A stretch of 53,386 bases of DNA from Phoronis australis (taxonomy: Eukaryota; Phoronida; Phoronidae), in assembly GCA_002633005.1 (NCBI GenBank), contig NMRA01000478.1, positions 3,267 through 56,652 of the forward strand. Direction: 5' to 3'. The notes under the pieces were generated by a model. The model did no database searches, was not told where the DNA came from, and saw nothing but the letters and a program-made list of their open reading frames with translations. Below, one piece after another: positions 43,301-50,752 of the stretch (within the stretch, counting starts at the first letter, position 1; every line of letters starts with the position of its first letter). The translations under genes and the position numbers were made by a program.

Positions 43301-46300
43301 GGCTTGCTTGTCAAGTTTAATCGACTGTAATACTCGATCAGATTGTGATGATGGAATGGTGTGTAAGTCTAACAGTTTCTGCGTTATTTATTTGAAATGA
43401 ATGGCAGATTTAGGATATGTCACGGAGGGGCCCAGTCACAATTTCCTAAAGAATAAAATGCTCAAGTAAACCTTAAAATGGTATGCTGCATGACTGGACG
43501 GGGGGTCGTAAACTCACCCAAGAAACACTCAGCATTTAGTAAATAGACAGCAACCAACTTATCTCCCCTGGAGTATTTTGAATACTTACATGGTGAGCGA
43601 CTCGCACGAGAAAAATGTGAAATTCTTGATGACGAGTGCTGTTCCAGTTTCAGTAGAATTCACAGAGAGGGGCACAACAATATGATCTGCAAAGAGATAT
43701 GAGATTTTCATGTTGTATTCAGTCAAGCATAGGTAGTTGTATGATCTCATCATCTGACTACACTGTATCTAGTTCGAGCTGGAAAAATAATCAAACATAG
43801 TTGTTCCGTTTCTGAAACATGCAGCATTCAATTAGCCAGAACTACTAACGTTTCTTTTTCAGAACCCATTCTAAACCTTGAGGTTAATTTTTGGGACTGA
43901 GGGAAATTTTGTGCATTTTTTTTCAGGACTATGGGGATGATCTGTATCCAAACTTTAGGCATCATGGGCTTAATGAATACTATGTTAAACAAGAGCAGCC
44001 TGCATGGCCTTGTGTTTAAAACAACCCAAGACAGTACAATAAATACAAGGAAACACATACTACATTTTCTATTTTCTCCAATTCAATTCGTCTGTACATA
44101 ACTCCCATTTCCTAAACTCTTTTGGGTTTTTGAACATTCTAAACACATTTAAAAGTTAAGACTTGCTACTAAGGCTTTAGATGAAATTCTGAATTTTACT
44201 GAAGTTTAACGAAGTAAAGTTAATGCTCATTTACACATCGAAAACAGGAAATGAGAAAAACAAGTTGAAATACCATTTTGTCGTTGCTCTGGAATGCGCA
44301 TGCGATCAGGGGTGTCGCAACGCACACCAGTGGGCGTCCTGGTGGCAGGCATGGAGACATGGTTGGCGAACACACACGTGTAAGTTAGGTCGTCCAACAA
44401 TTGCGCAATGGTCAGAGTCAACTAAAGACAAACAAGAGAGTGTGCTATGTACAACGTAACACAGAAACAGGAATACAGCTCAAGACAAAAGTAATCAGAC
44501 AATTACAATTTCTCCCAGCGAGATGTCTAATTCAGCAAATATTTAGTGAATAAATTAGACACTTAACAAACTTTACAGTTATTTCCTCGTCATTTTTGAT
44601 CACGAGGGAAAACTGATGTGACGATGACATCGGCTTTTTTCAGTGGTCATGAAGAGGAATATTGGGTCATTTTGTCCGAATAATTTTGGCTTGAACTGTA
44701 AGCCAAGATTGTCTTTAGCAATATGAGGACTAATTTACATATCCATAGAGATGAACAACACGCGACACAAATAGCAAGTTAGAGTAATGGAGTGAAAATG
44801 ACAACCAGTGTGTATTAACAAGGCGAGTGTCTTAAGGACATGTGCATAAGTCGAGAACTGTCACATTAAGAGTCTTGCAATTGACTAGCATTATTAGATG
44901 CACGTATATTAAAAAATAAAACATTTTTATAGCATGCTAATTACAAAGTTATCTCTGTTTTTTTGAAGATTGCCCCATGTAAAGCTTCAACAAATTACAA
45001 CATGTAAGTGTCTGTTTTGATTCTGTATCCTAAGACTCACTGTAATGGGGTCAGCATTCCTCGACAGTCGATCAGTCGGTTCAATTTTGGAAAACAGGAT
45101 GCATTGTGCAGGGTCACCATCATAGGGGTACCATTTCTTAGGAACACCAGCATACTGGCACTGTGTGGACAAAGAACACCTGAAACAAAACATAAGAACG
45201 CCAATTTAAAATAACATCCGTTTTACGATAGAATTAGTGGTTACTCACTGAATTGGTCTCTGACGCTATAGATGGCAGTGTAGTATTTTGCAGACAATGA
45301 TTACTAATAGTAAATGCCTCCTCAGTTAATATGTGATGTGAATGCAGGTCTCTAACTCATGGAGACTAGATAATGATATACTTTGCAATCACATCAAATT
45401 ACTATTACTGCGTGCATGTAGATAACTGACTTTATACTCAGCTCAGCTTACGCACTGTCTTGTTCTAGCCACTGATGACTTTTGTGGCAGAATAGGAAAC
45501 AGGGTAGCAGGCGAATTGGGCTGACACTGTAGGTGATCAGTTGCATGACCAAATGAGCAAAGAAAACTGCTTTACGTAAAGGTTTTAATGGTCCGTACGG
45601 AAACAGATTAGTAATGGCTTACGTAGTACGGTAAATGATTGCCAAGGTTTCAATCATCACATCATGCTTTACTCCATATGGAGATTTTTTTGCCGCAGCT
45701 CAGTGCAAGTCATTTCAGTTATATCACTCACTTGTTCTCCAGGGTACACCACCCGCAGTGAGGGTCGCGTGCCGCCACACAGTCACGGCATGAAGTGAAC
45801 CTGTCACATTCATATGTTGGCACTTTGTGAAGCTGAAATGGATTAGAAATTTGTGATCAGAAAAATTGTTACAACCCGGCTTGGATCATGAACAAGAGCA
45901 ATGCAGGGTGTTGAAATGCACCTGCACCAACACGACAAGCAATATGCATCTAGAGACGTAGTATCATAAAATGGATAGGTATGTGGTGCACAACACTCGA
46001 GCCAACCAAAAATGTGAATACGTTGTCGTATCCTTGCAGATCCGCCCAAAAATCACCCTTTATCACCCTCGTAGAAAAACACTTGATAAAATTCACAAAG
46101 ATCTCTGAAGGGGTAAAGGAGATACAGATGCAGAAACAAAATTGTCACCAGCAGACACTATAGTTATCTGACCCTTAGGAAAATCAATGTAACTCATGAT
46201 CTCTCGGCAAGAACACCCCTAATTCCTATAATGATACTTTATGCGCAGCCGCAAAGAAAGAGGCGGACATTACAAAAACATGTAACTTAAATGGTGGTGC

Positions 46301-49300
46301 AAAATATTTCAAATCCATCCGAAAATTAATAGCTAAAAATGTAGCACAGCAGCTGAATCCACCCAACCTCCATTTAGAAACATCTGCCAAAAGCCAAAGC
46401 ATCCAGACATCCGAACGCTGAAGACAGATGATAGCGGTACGTGAACACATTTGTATATGAGGGCGTACGGAAATTGGGGGAATTTAGTCTTGACAATGGC
46501 AAAAAACGTTTAAAATTTGACAAATGACGCTTAAGTTTAAGGAAAAAAACGCATTAAGCATCAATGGAAGGTAGAAATTTAAGTCAAAATGGAGATAGAG
46601 TCAAATGCCTTTAATCTTATACCTTTTCTCCTGACATAACGTATAGATTCTCCATCCTTGCATCAAACAGCATGTCCTGCATTACACTGCTGTTTCCAAG
46701 AGTAATGTTCTTGAATGTACTGGTGCTGACACTGGTGGCTGGTTTTAAATGAATCTGTGAACAAAAAACAAACACATTATTACAAACTTAAGATTTGCAT
46801 GACTCTAGAAATCAGTTACATTCCCTCAGGCAAATCTATCCAAAGAAGTACACCAATGTCACAAAATACTCTTGACACCCATAGAAAAAGTATCCTAGCT
46901 CATAATACCAACTAAAAAAACCAAAACGTTCTTCATATGAAGACCTAACTACAGTTAGTATCTAAGCAAAAAGTGCTGAAATGTGCCCACAACAGCCCCA
47001 CAAATGATATGCTTCGAGGGGTGTTTATTAGTATTATAAAAATAGTCATTAGATAGCACACAATACGTCAAATCCTTCCGAAATCAAGCTGTTGTCATGT
47101 CCCTAATGGAAAACTATTTGCCAATTTCCACACAAAAATCTATCTCGGAAGGCAAAAACACAGGCAAACGTAAAAAACAAAAAGCCATAAGAAGGAACAA
47201 GAGTAGTCACATCCATTCATCTGTTGTTAGGTTATTTGGCATACACTCGCCAAATTTCCAAAAGATGTTGCTAAGGAAGTAGAAAATACGGCCACAGATG
47301 CAAATAATGCCACTAGCGGGCACCACAGTAATTGGACACATCTGAAAATTCATGTCATTCGTTATCCTCTCGGTGGCACTTTTCGTTTAACCCTTCTATA
47401 GAAATGCCCTCTGTGTTGACACGGCATGAATCCGGCTACTCCTTATCCTTTTTATTACAATACAATGCTGTTACTACTGTTACTGATTTTACAGCCATTA
47501 CTACTATTACTGCTATTACTACTATATGTTAGCCAAAATACCAGGTCATTGTTTCTGTTGCGCTTCCCAAGGGAAGTGTGTTTACTGTAATGCCGGATAC
47601 ACAATTGGTTTATGACCTGTGAGCGCCAACAAAAAATTGCCGGAACACATTAACAATAAAAACTTGCTGCGCATTCCAGGAAAGTTGTGGAAACGTCAGG
47701 ATTTGAGACTGTACCAAGAAACTACCCATGTTTAAAAAAACAATGGAAAGCACATAGGGACACATCTATAAACTCGAGCTGGCACATTTGACCGAATGGC
47801 ATTCAAACAATCCAAGAAAGGAGACGTGGAGTGCGTACACCGTTTTGCCTCGTGTGACAAGCACCATGCATATTCATGAACTATGACATCGCTTTCGTAA
47901 AATGTAACAATGGTACATTTTTGCATGTGCATTCCACGAAAATTGTAACAATTACATAAAAGGTACAGCTTTTTACATTTTAGGAGAGGCCTAGCAGCAT
48001 ATATTGTGACAGTTGTTACATTTTACGAAATCGTTAATTTTTCAGGGCACATAAAGATACAACCTAAAATGCTTATTTGAAATGTTCAAAAATTGGGAAT
48101 GCTCAAATTCACGAGCCTCAAAGAATCAGACACGTGCTTGCAAGTGTCATAATAACATCACGTGAACTGCTTTACGTACCTTCTTCAACACACCAGTGGG
48201 GGTTCCAGCATAAGCCACCGTGTGTTCTTCTACCGTCTTGATTGCAACAGAAGTAAGTATAGAGTCCGCCTCTACCATAAATGCCGACGAAACAGGAATG
48301 GTTCCAACAATGGGAGAGTTGTAAATGTAGTCCAAATTGGAACTAAGCTGGGCACAGGATATGGTGGAGTAATCAGTGCGATATTTACCGCTCATCCTCT
48401 GGAAAGCATAAATGAATTTCATATGAGAGATCCAAACTCGCCCAACACCCATCCTCCACCACTGCCACAATCCTCACCACAGCCACTTAGAACTCCAATA
48501 GTGCACTGCAATGAAACACTGCCTGTCCTTACAGAGATCAGACATCAATTCCAATGACATCACAAGACCCAGTTTTATTACAATGAGTGTTAAAAACCAA
48601 ACAAAAGGCCCGTTCATACTGATGTGTTGGGAGTTGCAGTCAGTATAAACAGTTAACTTCAGTTCTGGATGGAAACTAACAGGTCAAGTTAACAGCAGAG
48701 CGTTGATGCTAAGGCACGGTACAAACCTTCAGATTCATTCCCATCCAAGTTATTGCCACTGCTATTGTCAACAAAGTGCAGTGTTGTCGCTACTATTTGT
48801 CATCTTGCTCACATACTAATAACCAGCCAAATTAGAAATAAATTTTATGTCAATTGTCACATATAAATGTTATCAACTGGTCCTATTAAAAATGCACACA
48901 GAACAAAAAGATTGTCGTTTTTCAATCTCGCTTTTACTTTGATCCTGTCAACTACCGATGCTTGTCTGAATGGTTCAAATAACTTCACATTTTACATCGA
49001 CGCTCCGCTCACATCAGAGTTAAGTTAGTATGAAAGGGCCTAAAGAATTACAATAATGGTCCTTTTTAGTTTGTTTAAAGATAATGAAACACTACTTCAG
49101 GAGAAAATACCACAGCATAAATACAGCCAGTAGCCAGTGACCAAAAGGCAGTCAGATCGTGTACTGGAGTCTGCTTTCCAATTGCAATGTCTTACATTAC
49201 CATTTGTCAGCTGTTGTTACAAAACTTACTTGGATTATTAAACAATCGTCCTATGTTCTATACAACTGAATTACACAAGAATTTACTGTCTCAACATAAG

Positions 49301-50677
49301 TGACACTTGGGCCCAAGTTGTATGGGTTCAAGTGTACCTTCCAGTCAGTCAGCGACACACAGCTGCTTCATGCAGCTGAAAGTCATGTCAACATGCTGAC
49401 TTAATTTGCACCACCAGGTCAGGATTGAGTGTGGAACACTGTTGGTAAATATTTTGAACTCACGACTACTCAAAACAATCCCTTTCAGAGTATAATGCAT
49501 ACCTTGCAATTACAAAATTACCAAAGATAACACATAACAGCAAAATTTTGTTTCTGAATGTTTCTGCCAGTAAGTAGCCTCACCTCATTACAGAAAGGGT
49601 AAGTGTTTTAACTAAAGGTATGCAAAATCAAGTATTAAAATAAAGCCATACCCTACACCTTCGGCTTCCCGTTGAATACATAAAAGCATTGGTTGGTCTT
49701 CCGTTTTGGAAGCACTCATTGCCGTTCTCGTTGATCTTTGTCAAAATGTCTGTAAACTTGAAAATGCATATGGCTGACTTATCAGACATTCCCGCTTTGT
49801 TGAAGACAGTCACCAGCACATCCTCCTGAGCACTGACAACTACATCTGTTGCAAGATGGCTGCCAAGTTTTTCCAAGGTTCCAGATTGAATAGCATCATA
49901 CTCCGTGTTCCCACGCTTACACTGCAAAGGTATTTCTATGTAGGAATAGTATGTAGGATCGTCATCACAAATCCGAGCAATCTTGGAGATGGAATTTGAG
50001 GTACCTGGTATCTCAAAGAGAAAGTAAGTGTATTTTCCAATATGAAACCCAAACTTGTATGACAGGACAGACGGCGGTGTTGTAAATGCCAACTTAGAAA
50101 CACCAAGCTGAAATGGTGATCCAGAACTTAGCTTTCGAGTGGATATTGCCGGTACACTGCTCACTTGTCTCTGGTTTCCTCTAGTAAAAGTCACCCCAAC
50201 ACAAAGGGCATCCTTGCCAGGGACAACAACACCAACGGTTGATGCTTCTGGTGTGTTGGCCGCTACCATTGTCACGCGGCTACGATAAGCTGTGTAATCA
50301 CTAATATTGTCGAGTGACCGAATCTCACATGTCCCTTGGTATACATTGCCACAGGTAATGAGACCGCTGTCATGCACAGCCAGTATTTTGTTGTGGTTGT
50401 CCGTTGGTACCTTTGTTTTTTCTGTAGTACAACCAGTAGGCAGGCAATCTTTACTGTCCAAAACAGGCCCTGTGGAGACATTCTGTAAAACTTTCAAATC
50501 TCCGTCAATCACATAAATGTGATTAACAGCACCTACAGCCAATTTGCCATTGTCAAGTTTTAAAATATGGTTGAGAACTGTGGGGGTCTCTAACACAGAA
50601 CCTGTACATATCATCGACGCCATCCCTACCACAGCCAACAGGGCAGACATGCACATTGTTCTGTTTAATTTCACCAT
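13206..50677 (-). CDS. PLXNB: Plexin-B-type semaphorin receptor, complete 29-exon coding region
   Basis: This is a single-pass cell-surface receptor for semaphorins. The family signals through an intracellular GAP for Ras/Rap-type GTPases that is controlled by Rho-family GTPase binding. The 29 exons listed separately join in phase to 1,831 residues: signal peptide about 1-27, Sema about 28-460, PSI1 from about 466, PSI2 about 621-670, PSI3 about 760-806, IPT domains about 807-1190, transmembrane helix about 1205-1228, GAP first half about 1260-1413, Rho-binding domain about 1463-1560, and GAP second half to the end. Assignment to class B rests on cytoplasmic wording ([47 protein letters not shown]) that matches vertebrate plexin-B better than plexin-A, and on a basic convertase-type site in the ectodomain. 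Length is close to the usual plexin size. Exons 23, 24 and 27 each occur twice in the assembly; one copy of each is used in this model. The family is certain; the B subclass is likely. Confidence 0.95.
14325..14399 (-). CDS. PLXNB: Plexin-B exon 28: near C-terminus
   Basis: It has 75 nt, phase 0 to 0, residues 1774-1798. [16 protein letters not shown] matches the family 'ALxELYxYxxKY' helix. Acceptor tttcag and donor gtaagt. Confidence 0.93.
14685..15382. repeat. Left copy of 0.7-kb duplication bordering the N gap
   Basis: It aligns end to end with 15727-16423, with only scattered substitutions and a single-base indel. It contains exon 27. It stops exactly at the first N, and the other copy starts exactly after the last N. 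Confidence 0.9.
15203..15343 (-). CDS. PLXNB: Plexin-B exon 27, left copy, probable assembly duplicate
   Basis: It has 141 nt, with the same protein as the copy at 16244-16384 and good splice sites (gtgcag, gtaagt). It lies inside a roughly 0.7 kb repeat that ends exactly at the N run. Splicing both copies would keep frame and insert 47 extra residues into the GAP domain, which is implausible. Confidence 0.85.
15383..15726. other. Assembly gap (344 N)
   Basis: An unbroken run of N lies between two near-identical copies of the same 0.7-kb sequence. Open frames drawn across it are meaningless. Confidence 0.99.
15727..16423. repeat. Right copy of 0.7-kb duplication bordering the N gap
   Basis: It is the counterpart of 14685-15382 and carries the exon 27 copy that adjoins exon 26. 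Differences are of the size expected between alleles of a polymorphic species. Confidence 0.9.
16244..16384 (-). CDS. PLXNB: Plexin-B exon 27, right copy
   Basis: It has 141 nt, phase 0 to 0, residues 1727-1773. [21 protein letters not shown] is the conserved 'DSPxNKLLYAKDIPxYK' block. Acceptor tgtacag and donor gtaagt. A near-identical copy lies across the N gap at 15203-15343. Confidence 0.93.
16868..17015 (-). CDS. PLXNB: Plexin-B exon 26: GAP domain second half
   Basis: It has 148 nt, phase 2 to 0, residues 1677-1726. [19 protein letters not shown] and [14 protein letters not shown] are near-invariant in plexins, and the Arg of LPLRFW (about R1681) is conserved. Acceptor tcttccag and donor gtatcg. 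Confidence 0.96.
17562..17722 (-). CDS. PLXNB: Plexin-B exon 25: GAP domain second half
   Basis: It has 161 nt, phase 0 to 2, residues 1624 to part of 1677. [28 protein letters not shown] and VYTWKSN are close to vertebrate plexin-B. Acceptor ctctgcag and donor gtgaga. Confidence 0.96.
17723..20633 (-). other. Intron between exon 25 and exon 24 copy A
   Basis: About 2.9 kb of CpG-poor intron with no exon recognised. It contains an interspersed repeat at about 19600-19710, related to one at 40255-40400. The large duplicated block begins at 19867. Confidence 0.6.
19600..19710 (-). repeat. Interspersed repeat, copy 2 (opposite orientation)
   Basis: Read on the minus strand it gives aaacacagcttaacaaaggg followed by ttcatggccctgactaagaa and ttctgaatag, matching the copy at 40255-40400. 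Confidence 0.65.
20634..20794 (-). CDS. PLXNB: Plexin-B exon 24, left copy (A), duplicate of 25444-25604
   Basis: It has 161 nt, phase 1 to 0, encoding the same residues as copy B, with acceptor gttgcag and donor gttggt. It adjoins the unduplicated left flank that carries exon 25, so exon 23A-24A-25 is as good a chain as 23B-24B-25. Confidence 0.88.
22171..22338 (-). CDS. PLXNB: Plexin-B exon 23, left copy (A), duplicate of 26995-27162
   Basis: It has 168 nt, phase 1 to 1, with the same protein as copy B and intact splice sites (ttgcag, gtgagc). It cannot follow exon 24 copy B in frame, because that exon ends in phase 0 and this one needs one preceding base. It is probably the same exon from the other haplotype. 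Confidence 0.88.
23979..24243 (+). other. Non-duplicated sequence upstream of the THAP fragment
   Basis: This piece is absent from the corresponding place in copy B. It becomes CpG-rich from about 24070 and probably represents the 5' flank and leader of the THAP gene fragment, foreign to the surrounding CpG-poor intron. Confidence 0.5.
24244..24657 (+). pseudogene. THAP-domain gene fragment with in-frame stop
   Basis: The reading frame starts [10 protein letters not shown] (the first zinc-ligand pair C-x4-C or similar), then LHRFPMDD and RRTWLVRV, and resumes with YRVCGKHF (the C-x2-H pair) and LKKDAIPSV (the AVP-like motif). These are the C2CH zinc-finger hallmarks of THAP domains, which bind DNA and are found in P-element-type transposases and in host genes. 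A TAA at 24394-24396 interrupts the domain in frame. The frame continues with a Ser/Pro/Thr-rich tail and is cut off at an N at 24658. It is antisense to the plexin, inside an intron, and CpG-rich unlike its surroundings. A transposon remnant is most likely; a misplaced contig piece or sequencing error at the stop is possible. Confidence 0.75.
24659..24681. repeat. Poly-C plus taaatccgcctatgca, shared with 156-178
   Basis: This 16-base word preceded by at least seven C occurs twice in the window, each time where the sequence context changes abruptly. It may be the end of a transposable element or a join made through one. Confidence 0.6.
25444..25604 (-). CDS. PLXNB: Plexin-B exon 24, right copy (B): GAP domain second half begins
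   Basis: It has 161 nt, phase 1 to 0, residues 1570-1623. [12 protein letters not shown] and [15 protein letters not shown] are conserved. The exon opens GC ATG after ctgtag, so the Met is internal and GC completes a Gly codon from exon 23. The donor gttggt is non-consensus beyond GT but is the same in both copies. The protein is identical to the left copy. Confidence 0.93.
26995..27162 (-). CDS. PLXNB: Plexin-B exon 23, right copy (B): Rho-binding domain, second half
   Basis: It has 168 nt, phase 1 to 1, residues 1514-1569. [30 protein letters not shown] and ALVPKQ are plexin Rho-binding wording. The protein is identical to that of the copy at 22171-22338; only silent differences are seen within the exon. 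It is adjacent to exon 22 in the right flank, so it is the natural partner. Confidence 0.94.
27452..27755. repeat. Copy-B-specific tandem duplication, unit about 152 bp
   Basis: The word aacaagtgtcgtctatgc starts at 27452 and again at 27604, and the following sequence is nearly the same up to ttttaacctaat. Copy A has a single unit at about 22629. Confidence 0.85.
29283..29436 (-). CDS. PLXNB: Plexin-B exon 22: Rho-GTPase-binding domain, first half
   Basis: It has 154 nt, phase 0 to 1, residues 1463-1513. [20 protein letters not shown] and [11 protein letters not shown] form the ubiquitin-like Rho-binding fold. The last G joins AG of exon 23 to make Glu, giving ELEWRQG, which identifies the correct partner exon. 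Confidence 0.96.
30841..30987 (-). CDS. PLXNB: Plexin-B exon 21: GAP domain to Rho-binding domain linker
   Basis: It has 147 nt, phase 0 to 0, residues 1414-1462. [19 protein letters not shown] followed by [19 protein letters not shown] is conserved plexin sequence. Acceptor ctggcag and donor gtaagt. Confidence 0.96.
31661..31981 (-). CDS. PLXNB: Plexin-B exon 20: GAP domain, catalytic arginine region
   Basis: It has 321 nt, phase 0 to 0, residues 1307-1413. The RDKANVASL motif supplies a conserved GAP arginine (about R1344), and LMLRRTESV the arginine pair (about R1390-1391), so the GAP site looks intact. The wording LLMVAL...EILRTLL and [14 protein letters not shown] is class B. The donor gtggtg is weak; retention would add codons VVYAVFC and then a stop. 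Confidence 0.96.
32584..32726 (-). CDS. PLXNB: Plexin-B exon 19: start of cytoplasmic GAP domain
   Basis: It has 143 nt, phase 1 to 0, residues 1259-1306. [15 protein letters not shown] and [18 protein letters not shown] are near-invariant plexin wording. Acceptor tttacag and donor gtgagt. Confidence 0.96.
33575..33806 (-). CDS. PLXNB: Plexin-B exon 18: transmembrane helix and juxtamembrane coiled coil
   Basis: It has 232 nt, phase 0 to 1, residues 1182-1258. After [10 protein letters not shown], the helix runs from about 1205 to 1228 ([11 protein letters not shown]...ICVVSC) with small-residue spacing suited to helix packing. Basic stop-transfer residues [12 protein letters not shown] follow, then the heptad-like juxtamembrane segment [17 protein letters not shown]. 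Donor gtgagt. Confidence 0.95.
34349..34525 (-). CDS. PLXNB: Plexin-B exon 17: membrane-proximal IPT domain
   Basis: It has 177 nt, phase 0 to 0, residues 1123-1181. [27 protein letters not shown] matches the plexin 'GENL..D..V.IG...C.VTSL' block (split here as [16 protein letters not shown] and KVTSL). It ends NVT before donor gtaagt. Confidence 0.92.
34561..34942. repeat. Probable small non-autonomous element with inverted ends
   Basis: The left end (gtgccatccacacaca at about 34579) and right end (tgtgtgtggatgctccac at about 34911) are imperfect inverted copies. Inside, ctagaacaagttac (34603-34616) and gtaacttgttctag (34723-34736) form a perfect 14-bp inverted pair. Related words occur near 41967 and 42428. 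No coding capacity. Confidence 0.5.
35232..35507 (-). CDS. PLXNB: Plexin-B exon 16: end of IPT 3, basic cleavage-type site, start of IPT 4
   Basis: It has 276 nt, phase 0 to 0, residues 1031-1122. It opens MCKVRNE, whose Met is internal because an in-phase acceptor ttttgtag precedes it. [10 protein letters not shown] at about residues 1051-1060 is a polybasic site of the kind cut by furin-like convertases. [12 protein letters not shown] and the [18 protein letters not shown] segment lead into the membrane-proximal IPT. Donor gtaaat. Confidence 0.93.
36148..36241 (-). CDS. PLXNB: Plexin-B exon 15: IPT/TIG domain 3 core
   Basis: It has 94 nt, phase 2 to 0, residues 999-1030. [18 protein letters not shown] is the family 'GG..ITVTG..L..IQEP' motif. 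Acceptor tttgcag and donor gtaagt. Confidence 0.93.
37559..37732 (-). CDS. PLXNB: Plexin-B exon 14: end of IPT 2, start of IPT 3
   Basis: It has 174 nt, phase 2 to 2, residues 941 to part of 999. After [13 protein letters not shown] it ends with [14 protein letters not shown], which opens IPT3 at about residue 985. Acceptor ttccag and donor gtaagt. Confidence 0.91.
38073..38215 (-). CDS. PLXNB: Plexin-B exon 13: first part of IPT/TIG domain 2
   Basis: It has 143 nt, phase 0 to 2, residues 894 to part of 941. [27 protein letters not shown] is the canonical IPT opening. The final Glu codon is completed in exon 14; donor gtaagt. Confidence 0.93.
38812..39069 (-). CDS. PLXNB: Plexin-B exon 12: IPT/TIG domain 1
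   Basis: It has 258 nt, phase 0 to 0, residues 808-893. [16 protein letters not shown] is the IPT signature, followed by VTLAGVRC and KKITCRAG and closing QFEYK. The donor is gtttgt. Reading on past the donor gives non-plexin sequence. Confidence 0.94.
39785..39930 (-). CDS. PLXNB: Plexin-B exon 11: PSI domain 3
   Basis: It has 146 nt, phase 1 to 0, residues 759-807. [19 protein letters not shown]...CAWNNKCVY is a typical third PSI domain, and the acceptor is ctttcag. The exact exon end within the run agggtta is set by frame; donor gttagt. Confidence 0.93.
40255..40400 (+). repeat. Interspersed repeat, copy 1
   Basis: The sequence aaacacagctcaacaaaggg and the following tttatggtcctggctaagaa match the reverse complement of about 19600-19710 with scattered differences, including the later ttctgaatag word. 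It is a dispersed repeat of unknown family. Confidence 0.65.
40615..40708 (-). CDS. PLXNB: Plexin-B exon 10: strands leading into PSI 3
   Basis: It has 94 nt, phase 0 to 1, residues 728-758. It contains [14 protein letters not shown], equivalent to the family segment just before PSI3. The donor gtttgt splits an Ala codon completed in exon 11. Confidence 0.88.
41565..41669 (-). CDS. PLXNB: Plexin-B exon 9: region between PSI 2 and PSI 3
   Basis: It has 105 nt, phase 0 to 0, residues 693-727. FVCKLN...[14 protein letters not shown] is an Ig/TIG-type strand pair with two cysteines. The acceptor is ttgtag and the donor gtaatc. Phase agrees with both neighbours. Confidence 0.88.
41964..41997. repeat. 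Palindrome ttgtcacgcgtgacaa with G5/C5 flanks
   Basis: A perfect 16-bp palindrome lies at 41973-41988, bordered by ggggg on the left and ccccc on the right, so about 34 bases can fold on themselves. It contains CpGs in a CpG-poor intron. Confidence 0.6.
42514..42727 (-). CDS. PLXNB: Plexin-B exon 8: PSI domain 2
   Basis: It has 214 nt, phase 2 to 0, residues 621-692. The Cys pattern [18 protein letters not shown] followed by [11 protein letters not shown] is the second PSI domain. A proline-rich end (KELPNPM) follows, and the donor is gtaagt. Confidence 0.93.
43590..43686 (-). CDS. PLXNB: Plexin-B exon 7: region just before PSI 2
   Basis: It has 97 nt, phase 1 to 2, residues 589-620, with acceptor tttgcag and donor gtaagt. 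The peptide HIVVPLSVN ... FFSCESLT leads into the CTSC start of PSI2 and has two N-glycosylation sequons (NST, NFT). The match to the family is weaker here, and the call relies on phase and order. Confidence 0.86.
44274..44421 (-). CDS. PLXNB: Plexin-B exon 6: region between PSI 1 and PSI 2
   Basis: It has 148 nt, phase 0 to 1, residues 540-588. LTLTIAQL followed by YTCVFANH and a later VRCDTPDR pattern is the Ig/TIG-like extracellular module between PSI1 and PSI2 in plexins. The donor is gtattt, and the split Asp codon is completed in exon 7. Confidence 0.88.
45041..45179 (-). CDS. PLXNB: Plexin-B exon 5: end of PSI 1 and linker
   Basis: It has 139 nt, phase 2 to 0, residues 493-539. It starts CSLSTQCQ, completing PSI1, then runs through a W-x-P-Y segment to the start of the inter-PSI region. 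Acceptor tttcag and donor gtgagt are clear. Confidence 0.92.
45732..45832 (-). CDS. PLXNB: Plexin-B exon 4: start of PSI domain 1
   Basis: It has 101 nt, phase 0 to 2, residues 460 to part of 493. It shows the canonical PSI signature [18 protein letters not shown]. The donor gtgagt splits the Lys codon that continues into KCSLSTQC in exon 5. Confidence 0.94.
46623..46754 (-). CDS. PLXNB: Plexin-B exon 3: last Sema blade
   Basis: It has 132 nt, phase 0 to 0, residues 416-459, with acceptor tcacag and donor gtataa. The peptide ends LYVMSGEK, the conserved close of the Sema domain (family form 'LYVMTxxKV') immediately before the first cysteine-rich PSI domain in exon 4. Confidence 0.92.
47468..47526. 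repeat. Trinucleotide microsatellite (ACT/ATT type)
   Basis: Imperfect ttactactgttactg and attactactattactgc runs occur in intron 2. It is a simple repeat likely to vary in length. Confidence 0.8.
47893..48030. repeat. Element bounded by perfect 18-bp inverted repeats
   Basis: TTTCGTAAAATGTAACAA at 47893-47910 and its exact reverse complement at 48013-48030 enclose about 100 bp. The inside has further ttgtaacaattac and acatttt words. The size suits a miniature inverted-repeat element; no target duplication is evident. Confidence 0.6.
48180..48398 (-). CDS. PLXNB: Plexin-B exon 2: C-terminal Sema domain
   Basis: Acceptor ctttccag and donor gtacgt give 219 nt, phase 0 to 0, residues 343-415. 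The translation has the Sema blade wording [18 protein letters not shown], the usual end of the penultimate Sema blade leading into the PSI domain. The preceding part with [10 protein letters not shown] matches the family. Confidence 0.93.
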
Positions 50678-50752
50678 TGTTGCACAACAGTTTTCACAGA
50701 CTTGACATCCCCATTGAATGGAAACCTCCTGGGCTCAGATCTTACAACTTAT
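49652..50752 (-). CDS. PLXNB: Plexin-B exon 1 (first coding exon): signal peptide and most of Sema domain; 5'UTR at right end
   Basis: Coding runs from ATG at 50677 to the donor gtatgg at 49651, residues 1-342. The start is favoured by its context, with A at -3 and G at +4, and by a hydrophobic segment at residues 10-25. Met8 and Met10 are possible alternatives. Sema hallmarks include [30 protein letters not shown] with a glycosylation sequon, PEASTVGVV and [10 protein letters not shown] ttttcag acceptor at about 50753 suggests that 50678-50752 is 5'UTR joined to an upstream noncoding exon; alternatively, transcription could begin nearby. The exon ends after Cys-Arg in phase 0, exactly where the paralogous exon at 420..1430 ends. 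Confidence 0.93.
50694..50714 (-). promoter_or_regulatory. Short upstream ORF in the plexin 5'UTR
   Basis: ATG GGG ATG TCA AGT CTG TGA reads on the minus strand, a six-residue ORF that stops 16 bases before the main ATG. Short upstream ORFs often lower translation of the main ORF, but this ATG has a weaker context (T at -3) than the main start. Whether this stretch is in the mature mRNA depends on the upstream splice, which I could not confirm. Confidence 0.45.

Larger units (their letters stand above)
37733..49651 (-). other. Introns between exons 1 and 14
   Basis: Intervals over 300 bases are 37733-38072, 38216-38811, 39070-39784, 39931-40614, 40709-41564, 41670-42513, 42728-43589, 43687-44273, 44422-45040, 45180-45731, 45833-46622, 46755-48179 and 48399-49651. 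I see no extra exon. Repeats are noted separately at 40255-40400, 41964-41997, 47468-47526 and 47893-48030. Confidence 0.5.
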
